Assembly: GCA_032716605.1 (NCBI GenBank)
Contig: CM064573.1
Coordinates: 9,226,440-9,290,439, forward strand
Direction: 5' to 3'
DNA from: Paralithodes platypus
Taxonomy: Eukaryota; Arthropoda; Malacostraca; Decapoda; Lithodidae
Length of the DNA: 64,000 nt
Part shown: positions 53,411 through 62,331 of the stretch, piece by piece
Numbering within the stretch: the stretch's first letter is position 1
Layout: every line of letters starts with the position of its first letter
Translations under genes and position numbers: made by a program
Notes under the pieces: generated by a model
Told to the model about the DNA's origin: nothing
Databases searched by the model: none
What the model saw: the letters and a program-made list of their open reading frames with translations, nothing else

Positions 53411-54235
53411 TTATTTTGCCACTGAGAGGTCCTTCAACTGATCAGATAGGGCAATGGCTTTGAGTTCGGAGAGGACCTTCCAGGTGGTGGGCCGGCTTTC
53501 CAGCTTGTGGCGAGTCATTTCATCCACTAGAAGGTTCATATCCGGACAAGAAGACACTCCGGCCCCTGCAACCTTAAGCAGGGAGGCTGCCAGCTGACCC
53601 AAGGAGAACACATCACTCCTCGGGTTGGTGGTCTTGCCAAAATAAACCTCTGGGGCGTAGTGGGAAAAATTTGCATAATTTTCTGAACTGACATCAGTGA
53701 ACTCAAGCTTATCACAAGGCTTAGTTGCTAAGCCCATATCAATAATATGCACCGAACAAATGTCGTCACTGGAAAAAGTGATCAAGACATTGTCACTTTT
53801 AATATCGTTGTGGACGACACATTTACGATGAATATCTTGAATGCTACTGGTGATTTCGATCAGCGCTGATACAACCTGGGTCTTGGTTAATGTACCAGTA
53901 TTCTGCCAATCATCGATCGTTTGACCCTTACAAAATGATGTAATTATTATCGGGGCGTCTGAAGCAAAACCGAGTAATGTTGGACTCCCACCTGCGCCAT
54001 CCAACTTGAACAATATCTCGGACTCTTCCAAAAACGCTTGTTTTTCATCTTCGCTATGTCCTTCCTTTAAACATCCCATCTCCCCTCGATACAGACCCTT
54101 GTACACCTTTGCATGGCCACCCGATCCAATGACATATAACTTGACAAATTCATCAAGCAAGTTTTGTTTTGTGGATTGAAAATCATCATAGGATCGATCA
54201 GGAGTATCCCCCAATAGAAAATCTAGAACAGACAT
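53411..54235 (-). CDS. Intronless protein kinase domain protein (274 aa)
   Basis: It encodes a single protein kinase domain, expected to move phosphate from ATP to Ser/Thr or Tyr of a protein substrate; the substrate is unknown. Motifs from the ATG at 54235: glycine loop IGSGGHAKV (36-44), ATP-anchoring Lys57 (GCLKEG), alphaC Glu at 70 or 71, catalytic loop VVHNDIKSDN (HND for HRD; Asp144, Lys146, Asn149 kept), DMG in place of DFG (Asp166), APE at 194-196, SDVFSLG (207-213) and Arg248. All core catalytic residues remain, so activity is plausible. It is one uninterrupted frame of minimal domain size with no signal peptide or membrane segment visible. The flanks are repeats: R MITE downstream, AT-rich sequence upstream. 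It could be a retrocopy, a lineage-specific intronless kinase, or cargo of a mobile or viral element; the sequence alone does not decide. Confidence 0.75.
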   Translation of the reverse strand: MSVLDFLLGDTPDRSYDDFQSTKQNLLDEFVKLYVIGSGGHAKVYKGLYRGEMGCLKEGHSEDEKQAFLEESEILFKLDGAGGSPTLLGFASDAPIIITSFCKGQTIDDWQNTGTLTKTQVVSALIEITSSIQDIHRKCVVHNDIKSDNVLITFSSDDICSVHIIDMGLATKPCDKLEFTDVSSENYANFSHYAPEVYFGKTTNPRSDVFSLGQLAASLLKVAGAGVSSCPDMNLLVDEMTRHKLESRPTTWKVLSELKAIALSDQLKDLSVAK

Positions 54236-54676
54236 TGTGATTGTCAAAGTAAATTAGTACGGTTACACCGTACTAATAAGATACACCGCCGTAGTTCAGA
54301 GCAACAAGGAAAGTGATGCTTAGCAGCTTACACTGCGAGAGATTCTTTGAACTAAAATATCTACATACCTTCTGTTATTATCTAGGTTCATTTGAACGTG
54401 GCAACTTTGTGTGTCATATCTAAATTAACTATTATTTTATAAAATGATTTAGTTTTACTTGCAACTGTTCAAAATGCGTGAAAATAATATAATAAATAAG
54501 GATATTTGTTTTGATTCGTATAGTCACCCATAACATAACCTTCGTTTTCTCTAATACAATTCAAAGAAAATTAAGTTTAAATGCGTAACTAGCCTAATAT
54601 AGACAATTGGATCAAATAGCGAAGCCATCTCACATTGTTATAATACTGTAATATTAAAAATACTATTAATAAAGAC

Positions 54677-54717
<41 letters not shown>

Positions 54718-54839
54718 TACCAATAATTATAAGTTCTTAAGCTCACCAGCGAAGGATAGCTCAGTTAGCTGTCATATCTGTTAAGCCTATCCTTACAGTT
54801 GTTGTAATCTATTCTTAATTCAAATTTTCGGTATTTTTA
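54236..54839. other. Kinase upstream region; (AAT)n tract 54679-54713
   Basis: AT-rich. No clear TATA or initiator could be assigned. It contains an AAT microsatellite. A tRNA-like GGATAGCTCAGTTAG word near 54754 lacks a box B. Confidence 0.4.
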
Positions 54840-55345
54840 TTGATTTACAAATGTGAGAGTTTTCCACACAAAACTTGTTTTTTTCCTATTGGTTTTAAAG
54901 TGATCCGTGCAATTTTAGAACCCATTTGTTGCGGAAATGTCTGGTTTTGGTCATACCCCATCATCCCAACAATTTCCATATTTTGTTTTAAATCTAACCT
55001 AAGAAACTTACCCCCGCTGGTCTAAGCATTGATATAATGGATGACAAAATACTAAAAGTAGGCCTACAGTGGAAAAAATGGATCTTTACTGATTCAAGAT
55101 GGCCGGCTTCCCCATATTTATCCCACATAGTTTTTCAGATAAACCATGGTTTTCCCTACTGTTTTGTATGTGATTCATGCGATTATATAGCACCCATTTG
55201 TTGCGGAAATGTCCCAATTTGGCCATACCCGATCACCACAACAATTTCCGTATCTTGTCCGTAACCTAATCTAACAACTTAACCTAACCTGGGAGCTGCT
55301 GCCACCAGACCCCCGCTGATTTTAACATTGATATAGACTCTAGAG
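54840..55345. repeat. Two imperfect direct repeats (about 235 bp period)
   Basis: ACCCATTTGTTGCGGAAATG occurs at about 54920 and 55193, followed in both by a GGCCATACCC-like word and ACAATTTCC. A related short stretch is near 58085-58150 (inverted). Non-coding and unclassified. Confidence 0.5.
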
Positions 55346-55612
55346 GATGACAAAATACCAAAACTATAGTAGAAAGGTTAAAAAATAAATACAATAGATC
55401 ACCACTGATTCAAGACCCACATAGTCTAATGAAAAACTAATTTAATTTCAGCAGGTAATGACATATATAAGAATGATGTATAGGTCATACAGATTGTATA
55501 TATGTTACAAAGATTGAGCTATCTCGTGCATGTGTGAATCTAAAATAATTCAGAACTTTCTTGAACAATTTGTCTTCCCATAATCTACTTTCAGATCACT
55601 AGTATGGTTACC

Positions 55613-55827
55613 TTAACACGTTCAGTACCGGTGACATCCTTTATAGTATATCCTGGCAACTATTAGACGATTTTATTCAGCTTAGGAAAGACGTTTACCC
55701 ATGAAAAGGCTACAGGCTATCTCAATTAATCCTTTTAGCTACCATATATCTTTCCTAAGCTTCATAAAATTGCCTAAATATAGCTACAATAAAATTACAA
55801 GGACGTCGCCGGTACAGAACGGGTTAA
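55613..55827. mobile_element. R-family MITE (215 bp)
   Basis: TTAACACGTTCAGTACCGG at the left; GCCGGTACAGAACGGGTTAA at the right. The inverted ends run for about 25 bp (GTACCGGTGACATCCTT against AAGGACGTCGCCGGTAC). This is the clearest copy of the family. Confidence 0.8.
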
Positions 55828-55874
55828 TGGGTGCTCTACTGGTAATCTACTTTCTTATCTGACTAACTCATGTG

Positions 55875-56430
55875 TCCTTTTGAGACTTTGGAGAGACCTT
55901 TTCTATTGCGCTAGACACATCCAAACCCTTTGTTAGAATCTGTCACAAATCTCGTCTCTAAACTACCCTCCTTCGGTTTCTATCCCTCTATCTGTGCCTT
56001 TACCTCAAATTTCCTTTCTGACGGTTCCATAACTGTGGTTTTGGGCGCCCATCACTCACTTCCTCAACCTATATCAACTCCGGTGTTCCTCAGGGTTTTG
56101 TCCTATCTCAAGTTCTATTTCTAATATTCATTGTTAATTATCTTTACCTCTTGCCCTATTCCCTCATCTACTTAGGACTCTACCTTACACTATTCAACTA
56201 GTTTTTCATAATCTTCCACGATGCAGTTACTTCAAAGCTCCCGTGATGAGGACATATCACGTCCGTCTTCTGATCTATCAACTATTTTCAACTGGAGTAG
56301 AGACAATCTTGTTACTGTCAATGCTCCCAAAACCCAGTTTGTACATCTACAGGTATATATCCATCACAATCTTCTTCACTACTATACCATAATTTTCAAC
56401 AACACACACATCAACCCTTCGTCTTGTCTC
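55875..56430 (+). pseudogene. LINE W3 RT fragment
   Basis: The plus strand reads VSKLPSFGFYPSICAFTSNF, LSDGSITVVLGAHHSLPQPI, a decayed GVPQG block, and after frame breaks FNNTHINPSS. It parallels W2. The catalytic AFD and ADD blocks are not readable. Confidence 0.55.
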
Positions 56431-56443
56431 GGACACCCAAGCT

Positions 56444-56529
56444 GCTCAGGCTTGCTTCACTCGCCACCCAACCACCTATCTATGCCAGGGCTACAGCCCC
56501 CCCAAAATGTTACCCCTGGTGACGCCACT
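56444..56529. mobile_element. Solo right end of the CAGTGGCG hAT-type family
   Basis: GGGCTACAGCCCCCCC and CCCCTGGTGACGCCACTG match 51620-51668. It is followed directly by a GT repeat (56527-56553). Confidence 0.65.
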
Positions 56530-56552
56530 GTGTGTGTGTGTGTGTGTGTGTG

Positions 56553-56959
56553 TACTCCCTCGCGGGCATAGACAGAGCCTGTACACTCCACCGCTGAACA
56601 CGGTGAGGCCCGTGAGGTCTTTGTTCCAGTCTAGGGAGTGAGATATGTGAAGCACCCATTCACGGCTCGAAGCAACCCCGCTTCGCCTCATCCCCCAGAC
56701 TCTGACCCTCACTCTTAGAACGCCACCCATTGAGCAATGAACTCACTAGGCATTGCCCCCCTGTAGCATATTTTTGAATATGGGAATATTCATACAATGC
56801 CATTTAATCAGGGAACAATGAGGGTATTATTTTGGCATTTCGGTGTGCTGTGGTAATGCACTGAAACTAGGTACAGCACAAATTCCATCCCAATAATATC
56901 TTCCCATTGACATATTGGGATTCGAACCCGGGTCCGGGTGGCAAGACCACTCCGCCACA

Positions 56960-56963
<4 letters not shown>
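56553..56963 (-). mobile_element. Second copy of the tRNA-Thr-derived SINE
   Basis: The minus strand has GGAGTGGTCTTGCC (box A region), box B GGGTTCGAATCCC, then ATGGGAAGATATTATT, TGTTCCCTGATTAAAT and AATATGCTACAGGGGG as in 42395-42950. The anticodon arm is partly lost. The far end is shortened and abuts the GT repeat. Confidence 0.7.

Positions 56964-57021
<58 letters not shown>
56964..57021. repeat. (GT)n then (AT)n microsatellite
   Basis: About 36 bp of GT followed by about 22 bp of AT, next to the SINE head. Confidence 0.9.
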
Positions 57022-57169
57022 TACATACAAATATTCTGTTCAGGTACGCTGCTGCACGCATACGCACATTTCATACGCAACCATTATAGTGACATGCACA
57101 CTCCCCTCACATCATACGCATGCACATAACTATGTACACACACGCTTCATACACACACACACCCTTCAT

Positions 57170-57625
57170 GCACGCACCCCCCCCCCCCCTCCTCTTCGCA
57201 TGCACAGCCCCTCTTCCTCCTCCTCGCATGCACCCCCCCCCCCCCCCCCCCCCCGTTCCTCCTCGCACGTACCCCCCCCCCCCGTTCCTCCTCGCACGTA
57301 CCCCCCCCCCCCTTTCCTCCTCGCACGTACACTCCCTCCTCCTCGTGCGCACCCTCCCCTCCCTTCTCGCGTGCACGCACATCCCCTCCCCCCCCCTCCT
57401 CCTCCTCGCACCCCCTCTCCTCCTCCTCCTCCTCCTCCTCGCACCCCCTCTCCTCCTCCTCCTCCTCGCACCCCCTCTCCTCCTCCTCGCACCCCCTCTC
57501 CTCCTCCCATACACCCCCCCCCCCCATCCTCTTACACACTCCCTCCTCCTCCTCCTCCTCGCACGCACACGCTCCCTCCTCATGCACTTCTTACACACTT
57601 TCACACTCACACTTCTTGCACGCAC
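57170..57625. repeat. C-rich minisatellite with TCCTCCTCGCAC units
   Basis: Repeated units TTCCTCCTCGCACGTAC separated by long C runs (57229-57330), then TCCTCCTCGCACCCCCTC units (57400-57510). Open frames on both strands here are repeat artefacts. The flanks are CA-rich. Confidence 0.85.
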
Positions 57626-58404
57626 TCAGTCACTTTATGCACACATTCACACACTGCATAAACACTCACTCCATGCGCATATACTCACTTCATACACACA
57701 TACACTCACTTCACGCACACTCACTTTACACACTCGCTTTCTACATCTACTACTCACATCATAAACCTTTTACTTCTCACACATTTCATAAACTGTATAT
57801 ACAATCTTGTAAAATGAGCCCTTATGCCTCGTTTCCATAATTTAACCCCTCCCTTCAACGTATTATGTTCTCACTGCCATTATGGGTAAGCTAATGCAAA
57901 TCCTCCGCAAACCGCATGATAAACAATAAAACACCATATTCCTTGAAAATAGACAGAAATCTTGGTAAATAGGCTAAGCCGGCACAATTGATCTTAAGTG
58001 GTACCCTAATTTGTTCACCTTTCCATCGTATTATTAGTGTTTCGTCATCCTTTACATGATATCAATGGTAAGACCAGCGGGGATTTGGAGACGACAAACT
58101 CCAGGTTAGGTTGGGTTGTTAGGTTATTACAAAATATGGCTTTCGACGGCAGTCTTAAATTAAAATCCCTGGGTAATGAATAAATAATATAATTTGCGGT
58201 GGTACTGCCATAATAGGAATGATGCAAGTCTTAAAGATTGTATATACCGGTACTGTATATCCATTATCGAGGTGCTTGAATTGGATAAAAGCAACCTTTA
58301 TTTTTTTTTTTTTAAAGATGAAGTTTATGATGTCAGATGGTAAATCCCCAAAATCCGCTAACTCTAATTATATTTACTGCGAGGTGAACAGTGTTAAAAA
58401 AAAA
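57626..58404. other. CA-rich then unassigned sequence
   Basis: 57626-57780 is CACTCA/ACACA-rich degenerate repeat. The rest has no recognised feature beyond a short block near 58085-58150 related to 54840-55345. Confidence 0.4.
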
Positions 58405-58487
58405 TCCATGTCTCATACTGCCCAGGAATCGAACCATGATTATCTTGGTAGTTAGCAGTGTGTGCTATCAATTACGCCACAGGTTAA
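58405..58487 (-). mobile_element. tRNA-like SINE head
   Basis: The minus strand has TGGCGTAATTGATAGCACAC (box A-like) and GGTTCGATTCCTGGGC (box B). Stems are imperfect. Confidence 0.5.
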
Positions 58488-59074
58488 ACCAGGAGGAGCC
58501 GGCCTTGGCCAGGACATTTTTCGGAATTATTGCATAAGTGCACCTATAAGAGCTAAAATTATAATTGTATTTAACAGGAAGGTACGACGAGGTAAGTAGT
58601 GTGGTATAGGTGTCAATATGCGGAAATGGATTAAGCCTATAAGGGCATTCCGCCCCCCTCTGACCCCTTACGAAAATCTAGTTACTCACTCCACCCCAAC
58701 TGGATTTCTACCGTTTTACCCAACCAGCGGGGCTGTGGGCCACTGCCCGGCCCAAATTAAAAAATTAGGCTAATGTCTCTGAAACATTGTAAAATCCGTG
58801 TCACATCTAGATTGATAGACTTTTGGGAATGGGGTGTGTCTCTATAATGAAGAATTTCCTCAAGAAATAAAGATTCAAAACACACAAACCACATGAAAAC
58901 ATAGCAGAAAAGTCATGTTTTCTAATTAAAACTCAATGGTGCAATTATGCAAATTAACCCATTTTTCTACGGACAAATTTACAAATTTAAGCTTAGAGGG
59001 CTAGCGAGGGAACAAATACGTAAATATATTGACCAACAAATAAAAACTCCCCCCCCCCCCCCCCTTTAAGTAAG
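58488..59074 (+). mobile_element. Broken T-family MITE pieces
   Basis: AGCCGGCCTTGGCCAGGACA at 58496 and TTACAAATTTAAGCTTAGAG to the C-run and CTTTAAG at 58980-59071 are T landmarks. The 58536-58965 sequence between them is unassigned. Confidence 0.45.
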
Positions 59075-60265
59075 GAGTCTTTGTTTATACAGGTATAAGA
59101 TTCCTCGTCTTGCATGAAATTGATGAAACTGACAGGCAAACTTGTTGGCTAATAATGCCCCACAGGCAAACTAAGATAACCCAGTGAGCTAAAACAAATA
59201 TACGAAGGGCCTATAAAACGCATATAGGCTAGTGAAGGAGAGAAATACACAAAACAAACCGATTATTATTTGCATAGCCTAGCCTAATCTAATACCTTAA
59301 TTAAAGTCACGGCCCCTGTGGGGGATTTCTATGGCCAATTCTGTCCCTTACCACACTAATCAAAATTAAAGAAAGAAAGGAGAAGGAGTAAAGATAAATA
59401 AATATATAAGTTACCTTAGGACATGGATGTTAAATAAAGATGGTGGATATTAACTCGGTATTCCCTAGCTAGACATTGTATAGATGGCCATATATATCAA
59501 TAGACTTAGCTATCACTAGGGTCCCTGGCGTTGTTCAGAGGATCCCGACTATGGTAGGTAGGTAAAATAGGTCCTAAACTCCGGGCCGGACACTGGGAGT
59601 AAAGCGAGAGGTCACGAGACCCGTGTTGGCGGTTCAATGTTTATAATAGATCAGCTGGTCGGAATTTCAATTCCGACCCTTAAGTTAACTATATACAAAT
59701 TTGTTACCGAGGGTTCATTCCCGCTTCACGAAATCATATAAATAATAATCAGCATTTAAATTATATAATTATCAAGTTAAACATCGTTTCACAACGATTT
59801 AGTAAACATAATATCAAGAAATTAATGACCCTAAAGCAAATGGTGGATCGCGTATGCGGTCGCGGGAATATTTAAACTGATCCCCAATACAGTTCTTCTA
59901 AACTTATTTCTACAAGGTTTTATAACTAAATTAACTTGGCCAAGGTAATCTTATACAGTACTAAATTACTTAATATTAATTACTCTTTACAATATATACA
60001 ATCAACAGGTTCTGGTAGGAAATTGTTCACTCTAGTGAAGTTACCCTACCGGAAGGTTGTTGCCAACAGTCCCCAGATACCGGTGTAAGCCTACTCAATT
60101 TATTTCTCACAGCCCCCCCCCCCCCCCCCCTCTCGTTTAGGCACTGAATGGAGTTAACAAATTACTTAAATTTAAATAAAATTCGTAGTTAATTTCGCCC
60201 TCGAATCCTCTATGCGAAACTTAGAAGAAATTAAACAAGCATGCAATTAAAGGGAAATGTTTACC
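59075..60265. other. Unassigned sequence with a 22-bp hairpin
   Basis: No gene recognised. At 59657-59678 GGTCGGAATT and AATTCCGACC are separated by 2 bases. A C-run lies at 60113-60130. It could include part of an LTR element, but no paired LTR was found. Confidence 0.4.
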
Positions 60266-60540
60266 TCCCTCATGTTTAGCCCGATTAAGACTTTCGCCCC
60301 GTTAGTTTGGCGTTTTTAAGTCATTTCGCTCAATTTATGTTTTTGTTAACGAACTTTCGTGCCATTTAGGAGTCTATTTTGTTCCTGGCGAGCGATAGCG
60401 AGCCTATAATTTAGGAGGAACCAGCCTTCGGCAGGGAAATTTTTCTACCGAAAAATGTACAAATATATATCTAAGGGGGGTCTTTGGAATATTTTTGAAA
60501 AGCTTGATGAAGGTATAAGGAGCAAGCTAAAAAAAAAAAC
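60266..60540 (+). mobile_element. T-family MITE
   Basis: CTCCCTCATGTTTAGCCCG, CTGGCGAGCGATAGCGAGCC, then AAGCTTGATGAAGG. TTAA ends not preserved. Confidence 0.6.
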
Positions 60541-61156
60541 TCCATTAATCTTACCTTTATGGTCAATGTAGGCTATAGTTATCGGCCAGTCCTCAATTTA
60601 CAGAAGAATTATCTCTCCTCTTGGTCAAAATAGAGGCCGTGCTTGATAACTGGCTCATCTTGAAAATATACAAGACTTGATGGGAATTTCACTTGCCATT
60701 ATTTCTTCTAGTAAGCTCAGTGATCGAAGGCGCTCAAATCCATCCAAATTTATATATAGTTTACTGTAAGTTAACACCATTTTTCAGTTTTTATACTTTG
60801 AAGTTGTGGGCATTAGATAAATTATACCACTCCCTAGCAAGATAGTCATGTGTATATCATTATACTGTTACAGCCGTTCTTTCTCAACTTCCATTAGCAG
60901 GTCTAGTTCAAACAATCGCTCTGCTTCCATTGCATTAGTTTACTTTGCATGTAAGAAAAGGTTATTATAGCACTTAACAGAAGTAAGCTCAGTAAATTAG
61001 TTTAACAAAAGCAAGTTCGTTAGTTAAAATAAGACTTCAGAGGCTATCAACCCTTCTGGATTATTAAGCCAGCACACTTCAAGTCAAGAATTAGCGCCAG
61101 GACTGGAGCCCCTTTTCTAGAACTCCAGTCCCTTGCACGTTCGTATAATTATACAG
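60541..61156. other. No recognised feature
   Basis: AT-rich, unique-looking sequence. Confidence 0.4.
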
Positions 61157-61509
61157 TTAAGGGGGTATGGTTCGTTTTTCTGGACCCCCCTCTCCCTCTA
61201 GTTTAGCCCTATTAGTTTCGAGATTTTAAAACGTTCGGCCCATTAGTTTGGCGATTTTAAGACTTTACGCCCGATTTCTTAGTCAATATTAAGACCTTTC
61301 GTGCCATTTAGATGTATTTTTTCCTGGCAAGCGAAAGCGAGCCTGTAATTATAAGAGGAACCAGGAAATCTTTCTACCGAAAAAAATACACATTTATCTT
61401 GAGGGGTGGTGGTAAAGGGGGTGATTTTTTAAGTTTGATGGAAGTTTAGCGAGGAAACTATATGAATACAAGAATTAATAGACCAAACCACCAGCCACTA
61501 GCCACTTAA
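61157..61509 (+). mobile_element. T-family MITE with both TTAA ends
   Basis: TTAAGGGGGTATGG to CCACTTAA. The inner CTGGCAAGCGAAAGCGAGCC and GGAAGTTTAGCGAGGAAAC are present. Confidence 0.7.
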
Positions 61510-61690
61510 TAAATCACAAGCACTAGTAATACGACCTGGACCCCGTGGCGTCTAGACTATAAATAAGGAAGACGTTAGTCAGATGAGTCGTTATTGGCTT
61601 CGTAAGGCTTCGAACCAGCTCGGAACGGTTCGACTCGGATTCGAAGCACTTGTTACTGAATCACAGTCCCTTAGGCTTCCAGTTTGAATA

Positions 61691-62051
61691 TTAAGGGGTA
61701 GTGGGATTTTTTGCGCTTAGTCTATTTATTTACTTGTTTATATATTTTATAGTCACCTCGCTAGACCTCCATCAAGCTTAAAAAACACCGCCTAGACCCC
61801 TTTTCAAGATAAATTTGTAGGCCTACATTTTTCTGCAGAAAAATTTCCCGGCCGGAGGCCGACTCGCTATTACTCGCCAGGAAAAAAAATCGACACCTAG
61901 ATGGCACGAAAGGTCTATATTTTGACAAAGAAATGGGGTGAAAGGTCTTAAAATAGTCAAACTAATGGAACGAACGTCTTAAAACATGAAAGGTAATGGG
62001 ACTAAACATGATGGAGAAGGGGGCCCAGAAAAACGGCCCATCCCCCCTTAA
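61691..62051 (-). mobile_element. T-family MITE, inverted, both TTAA ends
   Basis: TTAAGGGGTAGTGG at the left and CCCATCCCCCCTTAA at the right. The two ends are short inverted repeats of each other. TCGCTAGACCTCCATCAAGC marks the minus-strand body. Confidence 0.7.
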
Positions 62052-62161
62052 CCTCATGACTACGATACATAGGATACGAACCCTTGCATGAACCGTGCAC
62101 TCGAACACATGAATCGTGGCCGTAAGTGTTTCGAAGATATCTCGAAATAAATGGAATCGTA

Positions 62162-62331
62162 TTAACCCCTTATGTACCGGCGACGTCTTTATAGATAAAT
62201 TCTAGCTATATCTAGACGATTTTGTGCAGTTTAAGACGGATCTGTGGTAGTAAAAAGGATGAAGCGAGATAGTTCGAAGCCTGATAGTTGCTGGAGGCCC
62301 TTTTGAAACCGAATAAACTATAGTCTAATTG
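62162..62331. mobile_element. R-family MITE cut at its right part
   Basis: TTAACCCCTTATGTACCGG starts it and the body matches R to AGTCTAAT, where similarity stops. The right third and TTAA are absent from the window. Confidence 0.65.

Noticed and set aside
54745..54795. Possible tRNA gene near GGATAGCTCAGTTAG
   Set aside because: The box A-like word is not followed by a box B or by tRNA stems.
57107..57764. Long open frames on both strands (Pro/Arg/Glu-rich)
   Set aside because: They translate a C-rich minisatellite; open frames there follow from base composition, with no domain or codon signal.
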